Source of the DNA: Semisulcospira habei
Taxonomy: Eukaryota; Mollusca; Gastropoda; Semisulcospiridae
Direction: 5' to 3'
DNA: 64,000 nt
NCBI GenBank assembly: GCA_036245525.1
Contig: BTPG01000004.1
Coordinates: 44,252,588-44,316,587 of the forward strand
The notes below the pieces were generated by a model. That model saw nothing but the letters and a program-made list of their open reading frames with translations. It searched no databases and had not been told where the DNA came from. Every line of letters starts with the position of its first letter. Within the stretch, counting starts at the first letter, position 1. The translations under genes were made by a program, and so were the position numbers. Below, one piece after another: positions 1 to 10,317 of the stretch.

Positions 1-17
1 TTCGTGTTCCATAACAG

Positions 18-155
18 ATATCCGAGGTACTGACTTCCCGGCGCCGACCAAAGAAACTCGAGTGAAAGTGGTATGGGACGACACGCACGTGTATGTCGGC
101 GCCAAGCTGATGGAGGACCAAGTTTGGGCCACAAAAACAGAGAAAGATAGCAGAA
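18..155 (+). CDS. CBM9-like gene, exon a
   Basis: It follows the acceptor ataacag and ends at A|gtgagt (phase 1). It encodes [10 protein letters not shown] then [16 protein letters not shown] and [12 protein letters not shown], the first strands of the CBM9-like sandwich. Confidence 0.85.
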
Positions 156-818
156 GTGAGTATGCGTTTGATGTAATCAGAAGACAGACCATATTATGAG
201 ATGAGACTCTAAGCGGTGAAAAATGCACAATACGTTTAAAAGGGAATCCATCAACGTTCGACGAACGGGACGGATCTGGGGGTTGTGGGGGTGGGGGATT
301 GGGGGGTGGTGGGGTGGGGGGCGGGGGGTTCTTAGGGGGTGGGGGAGGGATGGGGTGGAGCGGGGGGGATCGAGTGGTCCGAGGGCTTCCGGACATCCCC
401 TCCTCAGCCCAAAAATACTTAGAATGCTATATCCCTTTTTTGACTTTGGACCCTCACTTACCCCTCACTTACACATTCTGTAAAATTTGGAACCTGAAAA
501 GCTCTCATATGGCTGCACCCCCCCCCCCAACTCCCCTCCCCCTCCCACCCCCACCCTACTCCGCTTTTTCATTTTCGACCACTAGCGGAAAAGTATTCAC
601 ACGGCTACCACCTACCCCGGCAAAAAATAAAAAAGCATTCATCCGCCCGGTTGCCCGTCCATCACGGTCCGTCATTCATCCATATAACTATATGTTGTTT
701 TTCTGTGTTGCTGTGCAGTATACCAAGAGAACGCTTTTGAAGTAAGTAATCCACCTACATTGTTTCTGTGCATGTGTGTGTGAGCTTCTTTTCTCGTTTA
801 TCCGTATCCATACTCCCA

Positions 819-859
<41 letters not shown>

Positions 860-930
860 GTTACGGCGGCGCCTTGAGCATCTTTAATTAATGGATATGT
901 GCGCCTTGGAGACACCGTACCATACCATAA

Positions 931-990
<60 letters not shown>

Positions 991-3900
991 CATCATCATC
1001 ATCATCGTCGTCGTCGTAGTCGTCATCATCATATCATCATCATTATTATTGTTATGATTATCGTCATCATTATAATCATTATGATCATTATCATTATAGT
1101 TAATTAATAGAGTTGATCAGTGATTGTTCGCTGTATTATGTCTGTTTGTCTTTGAAGGGCGGGGGGGGGGGGGGGGGGGTTGGGGGGAGGGAGTGGGGGG
1201 GGGGGGCTGGGTGACTCGAATGGTAGAGCGTTCGACTTTCGTTCTAAAGGTCGCGGGTTTGAATGCAATTGAGTTCACAATTTGTTAAACCATGTTGGCT
1301 GCCCCGTCTTTAAGATCACCTTCATGGTGGACAAAAGACACGAAGCAATAAACGCTTAATACATTCTGCCCCAGGACCGAAATCCCCAAATGTTGAAGTT
1401 GCCCTCTGAAGGACTGTATTACAAGTCTAGAGACCGATCGAGCATGACAGTTCAATTGTGGTGCCAGAATAGCTTGGCGCCTATAGGCGCCAAGCTATTC
1501 TGGCACCACCCTTGAACTGTCATGCTCGATCCATGACTTGCTGTGGTGTGTCGGGGCTGAATGAGTTTTTAAAAAAATTGCCTGTCTGTTTGGCTGTGAT
1601 CTCTGTATAGGGTCAAAGATAACAGTGCTGTTGTCACTCTAGTCTCCATGCAGACTTAGGGACTAGAAACACGTGACTGCAATAATTGGCCAGAATGCTG
1701 TTTTGTTCGCTTTAAACCAAGCTATAAGCGGAGAAATGCCACGGTTATTTTGAACGTACAAAATAGCATTCTGGCCAATCATTGCAGCCACGTGTTTCTA
1801 AGCTTAAGAGGAGAAATGCCACGGTTATTTTGAACGTACAAAATAGCATTCTGGCCAATCATTGCAGCCACGTGTTTCTAAGCTTAAGAGGAGAAATGCC
1901 ACGGTTATTTTGAACGTACAAAATAGCATTCTGGCCAATCATTGCAGCCACGTGTTTCTAAGCTTAAGAGGAGAAATGCCACGGTTATTTTGAACGTACA
2001 AAATAGCATTCTGGCCAATCATTGCAGCCACGAGTTTCTAAGCTTAAGAGGAGAAATGCCACGGTTATTTTGAACGTACAAAATAGCATTCTGGCCAGTC
2101 ATTGCAGCCACGTGTTTCTAAGCTTAAGAGGAGAAATGTCACGGTTATTTCGAAGCGGACAACTGAAGTAGGCTACAGTGGACGTCAGTGGTGCCGGAAT
2201 TCCATCAGGTCAAAGTTTACCTCATTACAAACGATTTATTTTTTCATATGATAGGCCGTCATTGTTATTGTAATGATATTTCAAATAACTGAATGAGCAA
2301 GCCTTAATTTTTTTTTTTATTTTTTTTTTTTTTTTGTGATGCGGCGCTATGACTTCCAGGGTCATATGAAAGGTTAATTTCCACCGACGTCATTTGTCGT
2401 TCAGTAAGCGGTCAAACTGACAGTGTCCATATATTCGTGCTGTACTTGCTCGTGAGTCTAGTTCGACCGGCTACGACACTCACTCTTCTTCATAATATGC
2501 TGACGAGCAAAAGAAACGCGATATCATCGGAAAGGTTCCGATGATTCCGATGACGTCTGCTTTCATTTGCTCGTCAGGCTCGTTTCGAATTTCCATGTGC
2601 GTTTTTTTTCTCTCCAGATAAACAGACTAAGATGGGAGCACTTATTATGCGCCATGGCAAGAAACGTTTATCTGTTATGGCGATGATCACAAAATGTTTC
2701 GTTTTTGTTGTTCTGCAGATATTCTTTGATGTGGACAACAGCATGTCCTGGTATGTTTCTTCTTCAATAAAAATCTTCAATACAGATTCATATTGAAATT
2801 TAAGTTCACTGAACTTTCAAAGAAGTACGCCACTTCTAATGGCAGTAATGTTGTGTTGTTATTTTAAACAGAGGGAGTGAGGGGTGGGGGTGGGCGTGGT
2901 GGAGTAGGAACAGAACCATTCCACTATTTCTCTTGCCTGTTAACTTGTATAATGCTTCTAGTGAAATTAAGGCGTTGCAGTGTGTGTGCTGGAATGTGAT
3001 TTTGAGCTGTTGGTTGTAAAATCACAGCGAGGAGCACATATTAAAATTATTGTGCACACTGTTCATTGCCGTCTGTCAAACATCGCGTTTTCCCGAAGAA
3101 AACTCGATGAAATAGTTCTAATGTTTGTCCACAGGTACAAAGAGTTCGAGATCAACGCCCTTGGAACCACGTGGGATCTCCAGCTGTCAAGGGTGAGCAG
3201 CATTTCTACATGAATACGTGCACTGGTCCCCCATCGTCCTTGATCGCATATCCTCAGTGCTGTGGGACGTTAAAAACCAAATAGTCGGTCAGTTACTGGT
3301 CCCCTAGTAGCACACCGTCTTTGGGCCCACGACGGCCGCAGTGGGCCCGCGCACAGCTGTGCGCGGGCCCACTGCGGCCGTCGTGGGCCCGAGGACCTTT
3401 GTTTACTGGGTCTTTATTACGACTGTCCGCAGTCACAGATTAAACCAGTACGCACGTCTTTTGCTTCCAGCCCCCAGTCTCTGAAGATAGAAGGAAATCC
3501 AGACCCAAGATGAGTGTAAAATGCAGAGAAAAACGCAAGGAAGAAAGCAACACGCTTAGAAAAGACAGTTACAACACAGATTATGTTGCAACTGTCTCTT
3601 CTAAGCGTGTTTTATTTTTGTTCGTTGGGTACGCTCTTCCGCCTCGAAGAGAGAACGACTTTGTTGGCTCGAACGGTGGTGTGTGATCAGTCTTCAACAC
3701 ATCCCTAGTTAACTCATTCAAGGAGCTCAGCATCAGTAGCTGCGAAAGTGTCGTATAGCTGGCCGCCGGCAATCGTATACGACATTTCCACAGCTATTGA
3801 TGCAGGTCGCCTTGAATGAGTCAACCTTGTTATTTGAGATGTTCTGCTGCGTTTATGCTCCGTTTCCGGATGAAGCATGTCTCGAATGAGTTAAGCTGGC

Positions 3901-6900
3901 ACAATCTGGCACAACAATGGGCGCCTGCTGGAAGGCTGAGCGTGTTAACTCTTTGTTGCCGAAGTTCGAATTCTTACATTTTGCAGTTGTCCTCTGAAGA
4001 CTATACCACAGCTCAGGAGAAAGATCGGCCGTGATGCCAAGCTATTCTGGCACTACCCTTGAACTGTCGCGGTCGATCCCACGTCCTCAGTGTTACGGTG
4101 TGTCAAGGCTGAACACTGTAATCCGGCACTTATCAAGCACTGCATTTCTTTCGTAGGCCTATATTGACGGGGGAGACTTCATAGACTGGGAGGGGATCGC
4201 GGCGTCTGGTGTGCACGCGGATGGTGGTGTTAACAACATTAGCCGTCCATGTGAGTACAGTCTTAACCATTTGCGTGTCGGTAGCGGTTTTAGTCGCTAT
4301 GATTCCGATAGGAATCACCGCAACTAAAACCGCTACCGACACGCAAAGGGCTTAGGCGACAGCGGCGCGAAAGTGCGTTGGAGACAGCGACAAAAATCGA
4401 GATATAAAAAAGAGTGTTTCCATGTGCGCGAATCGACAGCGTTGCGAAAGGCGACAGCGGCGCAACAAAATTGTATAACCCCATGGACCGATCTAACCGC
4501 GATTTCGCAAAGAAGAGAGCGTGGCTTTCAGTACGAGACACCTTTTTTGGAATTAAAAAAATAAATAATAATTTAATTGGGGTGTGGTGCCATCTGTCGC
4601 GCCGAAACGCACAAAGCGTTTATCCGCTTGCCTTTCAGCTACTTGTTCGTTGTGTCGCCAACCGCAACCGCCGTTGTGTCGCTACCAGGAAACACAGCTT
4701 TAGTCGTCATACATGTTGGTCTGTGAGTTTGGACCTTACGGATTGCCAGAGGCGCCAAGCTATTTGAACACCATCCTTGAGCTACCGTGGTCGATCGCCC
4801 ACACGTCGTTTTGGGGTGTCAGGACTCCTCGATGTGACACGCTTTTCTGCAACTTGAACTGTCATGGTTGATTCCTGTCTCGTACGTGTAAGTTTGTCAT
4901 CTAGGCTCAATGTTCTAAAAGATCTGTCGTTTCTCTTCAGCATGCCTTCATTTTATATGATAGAGACGCCAAACTATTCTGACACCACCCTTGAACTGTT
5001 ATGATCGGCCCATGTGCCCTGTTAGGGCGTAAGAGCTCGCTGAGTTAACCCATTCAGCCCTGATGCACTACAGAAGGAGATGGTTAACAAAGTTTTAATT
5101 TCTGTGCAACAATCCTATAATATTTCGTCAACTCATTCAAGTCATCCCGCATCAATAGTTGCGAAAGTGTCGTATAGCGTTGCCGCCGGCAACGCTATAC
5201 GACACTTTCGCAGCTATTGATGCCGAGCACCTTGAATGAGTTAACATTTTGTTCGTTTCTCATAACACAGCGACATTCTGGTCCATGGAAGTGTCGTTCC
5301 CGATTGCCAAACTGGTACAGAACACAACCCGTCACAACGTGCCGCCATCTGACGGGGAGGCTTGGTTTACCATTTTTGCCAGGTGCCTCGTCTCATCTTT
5401 TTTTCAAGTGAAAATATACTACTCATAATCAGTTCAGGGATACCCTGAGACATGGCCATTGCAGGGACCATACCCTGAGACATGGCCATGATTTCAAATA
5501 CGCACAACTCAGTCCAATAGTTTTAAGATTTTGTCGTGGAAGTTTTGGTCACGACTGTAGGCCTAGTAGTTTTCAGTCTTGTATACAAATTCCGCGACAA
5601 TGTGCCTATTTGAAACTATGTCCATTTTCAGTGCGGCCCTGAACTTGTAGTATTTGTATAATTGGTGTGTTGGGCTTAGCATTGGACCAGCACACTGTTT
5701 ATAGTACACAGTACGAGTTACCTAATGCTATATGTGCCCTTGTAACCAATTTGGTTTCCATATCATCGTGAAGAAGAATCTTTGATCCGAAACGTTGTGT
5801 TTCATGTTTCTATCTTAACTCATTCGAGACGTGCCGCCTCCGGATACGCGGCTGAGTTAAAGGGGTTTCTACTTTTATTTTCTGTTTGTCTGTCACACGA
5901 AACCCTTGCGGCAAACAGCTTTACTACATTTTGATTAACCAGTTTATGTCTGAGGTTGTACCTTCTGTGAAATATCTCTTTCACACCAGTTTAAAAGATC
6001 TTTTAGAACTTTAGTTAGCAGTAACGCTCCCATTTTTTATGTAATAGTTGAACATTACATATATAATTTGTTTACAGTGGATTTTGTTAGAATAAAATGT
6101 GATTATTTATTTTGATTTGTTTTTTCACCCCCTAGGCCTCAGTACCAAACGAGAGCAAACCAAGCGACTGGTCATTACGAACAGGTACGAGTCTTGTTCA
6201 ACTTGTATTAACCCGTTCAGTGCCGAGAAAATATGAACAGCACCCAACTGCAAGAGGCGTAGATACTCATGAGCCCCCGCAGTTGCGGGGGCTCATGAGA
6301 ATCTATGCCTCTCGCTAAAACTACGTTGTATCCACTCACGTTTTGTATTGTGGTTGAAAACTAGGTCACGATTAGATCACTGTGAATAAGTTTGGCTAGT
6401 ATGCTGACACAAATGGACTTTGATATAACATTTTAATTCATTGGAGACGCGCTGAATACGAATACGCGGCGATTCCCAGCGTATCCGCCGTATACGGCAC
6501 GTCTCCAATGAGTTAAAGAATTTTTTGCATTGGGGGTGGGGGTCCGGAAACCATGGAACCAACTCCGCCCCCCCCCCCCCCACTCCCGCCCCCGGCATTT
6601 CTGGGAGCATTGGAAACACTTTAGTGCTTTTGGTGATTCCAAAAATGTCGTATTTCTTTTGCTCGTCAGTATATTTTTCTTGGTGCAGGTGCCCGGTTCT
6701 GACGCCTCGTGGTACGCGTGGAACCCAACGGGCGCCGTGGCTCTACATTTACCGAACAGGTAAACAGCATCAGGTACCCTGCTCCATCTGCAAGATACAT
6801 AAATTCTCAAGAGCCCCTGTAGCCGCATGGCTCATGAGAATGTATGCCTCTTGCTGATTGAAACTAGATGAAGCTCAGTGTGTTTCAAAAAAAGGTTACA

Positions 6901-8623
6901 CGAACCAAGGGGCATTACTCAGCCCTGAACAGACCCTGAAACGGGCCGGAACGGGCGCCCAACCGCCAGCCCAGGGCAAAATCCACAAATAACAGCTATA
7001 TGATCGTCTTGGACTATGAGTGTATTTCCGTTGGCTGGTGCCGACTGGGTGCCTGATACAGAGACAGGAAGGGGCAAGGAATCTAACCGTCTATGTGTTC
7101 AGCGCTGTGTAATTCCCCCTGGCCACGAGTATTGTTTGGCTTGCCACATCTATAATTTGGTTTGCCGGGTCAAATAGAGGGTGTTTTCCAAGTTAACCCC
7201 TTAACTGCTGGAGCAAGGCGAACACTACCCGGCTGCAAAAGGGATATGAAACATCCCGGCTGACCTTCCGCAGTCGTGCCGGGGGGCTCATGGGATGCAT
7301 GTCTCTAGGTCCTGTGTTATGTATCCCTAGTTTTTGTCCCCTGTACTCATTTGTGTTCTTAACGCGAATGTCGGCCAGTGTGCAGTCTTTTCAGACGCGA
7401 AATTTGTGATCGCGGGTGGCAGCAAAGGGGTTAGCGTACGGATTGAAAGGTGCAAGAGCGACACTGATCGTGACATTGTCCTAGGATTTTATTCAGTTTT
7501 TTAAAAAATACTTTTAATTGATCAAAAGGCTGACATTTAACTAATCGTTTATCGTCTGCAAGGGAAGTCACGGGAAGGGTCTAGTCGCCAGTTAACCCGT
7601 TCACTGCCGAGAAACAAATGGACGCCACACGACTGCAAGAGGTATAGGTCCTCATGAGCCCCCGCAATTGCGGGGGCTCATGAGGATCTATGCCTCTTGC
7701 TGAGACCACTTTGTAGCCATTGTTTATGGCACTGCTGGAGCTCTTTCGCGTTGAATTGACACAGATTTAGACGTACAATGTACGATCAGTGGCATTGAAG
7801 TGGTTAATCAGGCACTACCCTCCATAAAGTTGTTAAATATCTCCTTCAAAGGCGATGTGTATTACGTATAGGCAGGCCTACATGCATGTGAAATAACGAA
7901 AGGGATTGAGCTGTACACACGCTTTAAAAATTTCTCGTTTAGATATATTAAATTGTGCCTGACCTTCTGTTGCGCGACATAAATAACACGTGATCAGGTC
8001 GCATTTTATCGGTGGACAAAACATTAGTAATTGTTATCAGTTGGGGAGGTCATAATTTAATTTCTCGCTTCTCCTCGAATTAAGCACTCGTGATTTGTCA
8101 TTCGTGAGGTCATAATTTAATTTTTTATATATGCAATGTATCCACGAATGAATTGTTCACGAATGAACCTGATTATGCTTATAATGGCTGTCGGTCTCAC
8201 CCTGTTACGTTCAGCGTGCCCGACATTTCACGGTATAATGTGACCGATTAAACCCTTCATTGCCGAGAAAAAATGAGGGTCACCCAACTGCAAGAGGCTT
8301 AGATCCTCATGAGCCCCCGCATTCGCGGGGGCTCATGAGGATCTATGCCTCTTGCTGAGACCAATTTGTGACCACGTTAATTTGACGGTTGTGGCTTTTT
8401 GTCTTTAACATGTACATAGATTTCAGGAACAGAACATGCGTCCAGTTAGTGGCAAGGTAAACAAGTTAACGTATACACACGAGTCCTCGATTTTTTGGGT
8501 TAATTAAATGCCGCAACCCGGTACGCAAAGGTCCTCTGGCATACCGGCTCCGGTCCTGGTGCATAAATTTGATGACTCAGATTTTTAACTTTTACAAGGA
8601 TGTACGAAAAATTTCATGGCGCA

Positions 8624-8669
<46 letters not shown>

Positions 8670-8672
8670 TGC

Positions 8673-8719
<47 letters not shown>

Positions 8720-9788
8720 CGCGCGTGTGCGCGTGCGTGTTTCAGATGGGGCCTTCTTTTCTTCTCCAACAAGACACCCAGCCAGGCCAACTTTGGTAAC
8801 AGGCAGATGACGTATGCAGCATGGCCAGCGTACAAGGCGCTCTTCGACATTTTTGAGACGATGCAGGTGGGAATAACCACCGTTATTTATTTTTAACTCC
8901 TTCGAGGCGCCCCCCGCTTCAATAGTTGCGGAAGCGTCGTATGTTTCCGCCAGCAACGCTATACGACGCTTCCGCACCTATTGATGCGGGCGCCTTGAAT
9001 GATTTGAACGCCCCCCCCCCCCCCTCCACGTGCATGCAGCCACCAATAATGTTTACATTACCTGTGGCTGCAACGCATGCACGTCTGATCATGATGCAAA
9101 GGCAAGAGGAAATGGCTGACCTTGATCATTCAAGGGTAGTGCTAAATCTGGTAATACCCGTGAATTATCATGGGTCCTGCAACTGGTACATAGTCGTTAG
9201 GCAACTTCCAAAAATTTGAGAAATGGGACCTTGGGGCTAAAAGGGTTAAGGTATCGTCAGTAGGTTAACGAGATGGAAAGCAACGTTTTTCTTCAGAAAG
9301 GTAGCACAAACTGACTGTCACCTTGACAAATTTTTAAATTGTTAACATTTTTACCGCCCCGAGAAAAATTTGAACACGATTTGACTGCAAAAGACAAAGA
9401 TCCTCATGAGCCCCCGCGGGGGCTCATGAGGATCTATGTCTCTTGCTGTCCATGTATCCATGTCACAAGCTGGACGGTTGTGGCTTTTCGTTGTTACATG
9501 AACTTTGATCGGTTTCCGAACCGGTCCAATGGCAGGGAAGGGGTTAAGCTAACCCTTTGTCATCACCATTGTCTCCTTCTTTCTTTGTAGGCGTTCAAGG
9601 CCGTGAACAGCATGTTCGTTGATGACCAACGCCAGATGCAGTTGTCCCCCTTCGTGACGGACTGCTTCTCCGGCCTCAACATCACGCTGACAGCGGACGG
9701 ATTCGAGGCTAGCCTCGTTGCCAAATCGCAACCAAACTCCCGGGGACACATCAACCAGAACCGAAAAGTGTGGTTCACAAATGTCTGA
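18..9788 (+). CDS. CBM9-like domain protein gene, 3' part (10 exons)
   Basis: Ten exons at 18-155, 719-741, 2719-2750, 3135-3192, 4157-4250, 5271-5382, 6136-6184, 6689-6759, 8746-8866 and 9591-9788 join in phase with AG/GT borders and give about 297 residues ending in TGA. The product resembles the carbohydrate-binding module family 9-like fold: [16 protein letters not shown], then [33 protein letters not shown], a [16 protein letters not shown] segment and a final short strand. Family members bind sugars or are domains of larger secreted or surface proteins; no enzyme motif is visible here. The first exon begins with a split codon, so the N-terminus lies upstream of the window. No AATAAA was seen just after the stop. 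The family call is from memory of the domain pattern; function is unknown. Confidence 0.85.
156..718. other. CBM9-like intron, G-rich then C-rich low complexity
   Basis: Runs of G at 279-370 and C at 520-560. Apparent open frames here are composition artefacts; no exon was recognised. Confidence 0.7.
719..741 (+). CDS. CBM9-like gene, exon b (23-nt microexon)
   Basis: Acceptor tgctgtgcag and donor gtaagt flank 23 nt. With the base left over from exon a it gives IYQENAFE, matching the acidic DNDFEVF-type strand of the family. It is too short for ORF finders. Confidence 0.8.
811..1095 (+). repeat. (TTA)n and (CAT)n microsatellites with a SINE-like tail
   Basis: Two TTA tracts at 820-857 and 931-990 frame CGGCGGCGCCTTGAGC...GTGCGCCTTGGAG, which resembles the SINE tail at 18 kb. 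CAT/CGT triplets follow. Confidence 0.7.
1200..1265 (+). mobile_element. tRNA-like SINE head
   Basis: GGGTGACTCGAATGGTAGAGCG and GGTCGCGGGTTTGAATGC resemble A and B boxes at tRNA spacing, directly after a poly-G tract. It is not a functional tRNA: the acceptor stem does not pair. Confidence 0.45.
1353..1570. mobile_element. Hairpin MITE family F1
   Basis: Near-perfect palindrome around GGCGCCTATAGGCGCC, with arms reading TTGAACTGTCATGCTCGATC. Outer ends resemble ATTCTRCCCC...GGGGCTGAATGAGTT. F1 is my own label for this family. Confidence 0.8.
1663..2154 (+). repeat. 80-bp tandem array (5.4 units) with an inverted partial unit
   Basis: Units begin AGCTTAAGAGGAGAAATGCC at 1801, 1881, 1961, 2041 and 2121, after an earlier diverged one at about 1720. 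Just upstream, 1663-1715 (TAGAAACACGTGACTGCAAT) is the reverse complement of the unit end. Confidence 0.9.
2500..2578. mobile_element. F7 hairpin MITE
   Basis: CTGACGAGCAAAAGAAACGC and TTTCATTTGCTCGTCAG flank GGAAAGGTTCC. Confidence 0.75.
2719..2750 (+). CDS. CBM9-like gene, exon c (32 nt)
   Basis: Acceptor ttctgcag and donor gtatgt. It encodes [10 protein letters not shown] plus two bases of a Trp codon completed by the next exon, equivalent to the VFIDPDG strand of family members. Confidence 0.8.
3135..3192 (+). CDS. CBM9-like gene, exon d
   Basis: Acceptor tccacag, donor gtgagc. It encodes [19 protein letters not shown]; the YEFEINALNTVWDL-like stretch is the most diagnostic motif of the domain. 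Confidence 0.9.
3288..3412. mobile_element. F9 GC-rich hairpin
   Basis: GGGCCCACGACGGCCGCAGT and its exact complement meet at GCGCACAGCTGTGCGC, followed by GAGGACCTTTGTTTACTGG. A near-identical copy is at 53.4 kb. Confidence 0.82.
3480..3640 (-). mobile_element. F8 foldback element
   Basis: AACACGCTTAGAAAAGACAG and its complement CTGTCTCTTCTAAGCGTGTT, plus GTACCCAACG on the far side. The 3' end in - orientation reads GGGTCTGGATTTCC like the 15.7-kb copy. Confidence 0.7.
3712..3832. mobile_element. F5 hairpin MITE
   Basis: TTAACTCATTCAAGGAGCTC...GGTCGCCTTGAATGAGTCAAC; stem GCGAAAGTGTCGTATAGC. Confidence 0.8.
3840..3895. mobile_element. F6 half element
   Basis: Ends CATGTCTCGAATGAGTTAA; it abuts the F5 copy and lacks a left end. 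Confidence 0.5.
3943..4116. mobile_element. F1 hairpin MITE, arm-deleted
   Basis: It starts GTTAACTCTTTGTTGCC and ends GTCAAGGCTGAAC. Only one of the two AAGCTATTCTGGCAC arms remains. Confidence 0.6.
4157..4250 (+). CDS. CBM9-like gene, exon e
   Basis: Acceptor ttcgtag, donor gtgagt. It encodes [20 protein letters not shown] and on to NNISRP, ending in phase 1. Confidence 0.88.
4265..4353. mobile_element. F4 hairpin MITE
   Basis: AACCATTTGCGTGTCGGTAGCGG and its complement around GATTCCGATAGGAATC; the whole element is one hairpin of about 88 bp. Confidence 0.8.
4380..4735. other. CBM9-like intron, nothing recognised
   Basis: Repeated GCGACAGCGGCGC/GTCGC motifs (4347, 4458, 4665) hint at old F4-type material, but no clear element or exon. 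Confidence 0.5.
4739..5040. mobile_element. Two degenerate F1 hairpin fragments
   Basis: Fragments with AGGCGCCAAGCTATT (4751) and GACGCCAAACTATTCTGACAC (4968), each followed by CTTGA-CT and a GATCG arm remnant. Confidence 0.55.
5128..5245. mobile_element. F5 hairpin MITE
   Basis: CAACTCATTCAAGTCATCCC...GAGCACCTTGAATGAGTTAAC; the stem GTGTCGTATAGCGTTGCCGCCGGC is nearly perfect. Confidence 0.82.
5271..5382 (+). CDS. CBM9-like gene, exon f
   Basis: Acceptor ataacacag, donor gtgcct. It encodes [14 protein letters not shown], matching the GWTVEIAFPW strand, and ends AWFTIFAR split across the junction. Confidence 0.88.
5383..5815. other. CBM9-like intron, unassigned
   Basis: A short direct repeat CCCTGAGACATGGCCAT (5442, 5471). 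The segment GAATCTTTGATCCGAAACG (5777) recurs reversed at 61030-61050, suggesting a dispersed repeat. Confidence 0.5.
5816..5862. mobile_element. F6 MITE, short
   Basis: TTAACTCATTCGAGACGTGC...GCGGCTGAGTTAA, 47 bp, with TTAA at both ends. Confidence 0.65.
6136..6184 (+). CDS. CBM9-like gene, exon g
   Basis: Acceptor cccctag, donor gtacga. The short exon [17 protein letters not shown] fits the FSRVQW...YxK position and keeps phase on both sides. Confidence 0.75.
6212..6330. mobile_element. F3 hairpin MITE
   Basis: Start TTAACCCGTTCAGTGCCGAG. Stem CATGAGCCCCCGCAGTTGCGGGGGCTCATGAG with GAGGCGTAG and CTATGCCTC arms. Confidence 0.75.
6434..6516. mobile_element. F6 hairpin MITE
   Basis: TTAATTCATTGGAGACGCGC...GGCACGTCTCCAATGAGTTAA with ATACGCGGCG/CGCCGTAT pairing. 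Confidence 0.75.
6600..6682. mobile_element. F7 half hairpin
   Basis: AAAATGTCGTATTTCTTTTGCTCGTCAGTATA right arm, with GGAAACACTTTAGTG at the centre; the left arm is missing. Confidence 0.6.
6689..6759 (+). CDS. CBM9-like gene, exon h
   Basis: Acceptor ttggtgcag, donor gtaaac. It encodes [20 protein letters not shown] and LPN, corresponding to the NWVWSPQGxINMHxPExWG region. A relic of the GAGCAAAAGAAAT hairpin family abuts its upstream side (6600-6682). Confidence 0.88.
6783..6858. mobile_element. F3 hairpin core, degenerate
   Basis: CATAAATTCTCAAGAGCC and GGCTCATGAGAATGTATGCC form the stem just after CBM9-like exon h. Confidence 0.6.
6885..7140. mobile_element. F11 element, diverged copy
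   Basis: CGAACCAAGGGGCATTACTC left and AGCGCTGTGTAATTCCCCCTGG right are the F11 ends; the middle stem is eroded. Confidence 0.6.
7195..7432. mobile_element. F3 MITE, diverged
   Basis: Starts GTTAACCCCTTAACTGCTGG and ends AGCAAAGGGGTTAGC. The stem is disrupted (GGGGGGCTCATGGGATGCAT). Confidence 0.55.
7594..7806. mobile_element. F3 hairpin MITE
   Basis: Ends TTAACCCGTTCACTGCCGAG and AGTGGCATTGAAGTGGTTAA. Stem GAGCCCCCGCAATTGCGGGGGCTC. Both ends carry TTAA. Confidence 0.82.
8251..8458. mobile_element. F3 hairpin MITE
   Basis: Start TTAAACCCTTCATTGCCGAG; stem GATCCTCATGAGCCCCCGC with its complement. Confidence 0.78.
8625..8741 (+). repeat. (GT)n/(GC)n microsatellite at a splice acceptor
   Basis: About 115 bp of GT with GC interruptions, ending 4 bp before the acceptor of CBM9-like exon i. 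Confidence 0.95.
8746..8866 (+). CDS. CBM9-like gene, exon i
   Basis: It encodes [14 protein letters not shown] and then [17 protein letters not shown]. The acceptor (gtgtttcag) lies directly after a long GT/GC microsatellite at 8625-8740, so most of the usual polypyrimidine tract is replaced by the repeat. Confidence 0.88.
8895..9009. mobile_element. F5 hairpin MITE
   Basis: TTAACTCCTTCGAGGCGCCC...GGCGCCTTGAATGATTTGAAC; stem GCGGAAGCGTCGTAT. It begins 29 bp after CBM9-like exon i. Confidence 0.78.
9108..9248. mobile_element. F2 hairpin MITE, centre deleted
   Basis: It ends CTTGGGGCTAAAAGGGTTAA. Arms TGATCATTCAAGGGTAGTGC and TGAATTATCATGGG remain but the GGCGCC centre is gone. Confidence 0.65.
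9346..9546. mobile_element. F3 hairpin MITE
   Basis: Stem GATCCTCATGAGCCCCCGCG without loop; end GGCAGGGAAGGGGTTAA. It lies 45 bp upstream of the acceptor of the last CBM9-like exon. Confidence 0.75.
9591..9788 (+). CDS. CBM9-like gene, terminal exon j with stop
   Basis: Acceptor ttctttgtag. It encodes [20 protein letters not shown], a [15 protein letters not shown] strand and the end NRKVWFTNV followed by TGA at 9786-9788. Confidence 0.9.
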   Translation, partial: AFKAVNSMFVDDQRQMQLSPFVTDCFSGLNITLTADGFEASLVAKSQPNSRGHINQNRKVWFTNV

Positions 9789-9889
9789 GCCGGTGCTAAA
9801 GAAAATTGATCGAATCCAGTTGTGTTCATTTCTAGTGAAAAAAAAAAACAACACCGGGGACGATTGGAGTGGCTGGCTACCTAGTAAGC

Positions 9890-9983
9890 AAGTGTTAAGG
9901 TCCTCGGGCCGACTTCGGCCGCGGTAAGCCCGCATGAGGCCTACGTCGACCGGAGGGTCTTTTGCTCACTGGCTAGTCATGAA
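9890..9983. mobile_element. F9 hairpin, diverged
   Basis: AGTAAGCAAGTGTTAAGGTC and GGGTCTTTTGCTCACTGG ends with a broken inner stem. Confidence 0.6.
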
Positions 9984-9989
9984 GAGTTA

Positions 9990-10046
9990 TTAATGAGGTT
10001 ACGTTTACGCCGAAAGACTCCCGAAGGTGTAAACGTTACCTCAACA
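9990..10046. repeat. Short hairpin
   Basis: TGAGGTTACGTTTACGCC and GGTGTAAACGTTACCTCA with a 15-nt loop. TTACGTTTACGC recurs at 33013. Confidence 0.55.
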
Positions 10047-10317
10047 TTTCAGTTTTAAAACTATCACGGATCTTTGGAAACCCTGGTTTGAGTCATTCGA
10101 CGCAAATAATACATTTTTGTTTTACGAATAATTATTCTATATACGAGTCATTAAAAAACCCAGAAATTCGATAATCAGAATGTAACCATGCTATATTTTA
10201 AAAAAAAATATTATTGTGGTAAACTTATGATCTCAACATGTTTTCAAAGTTATCTACGAGCTATAAATCCAATATTTCATGTGCCATAATCAAGTCCCCG
10301 GCAAAGCTTCACGCCGG

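Noticed and set aside
299..745. 148-residue frame at the window start
   Set aside because: It overlaps the G/C-rich intron and the microexon in a different frame from the CBM9-like protein.
1200..1265. Functional tRNA gene
   Set aside because: A- and B-box-like motifs occur, but acceptor and anticodon stems do not pair; a SINE head is more likely.
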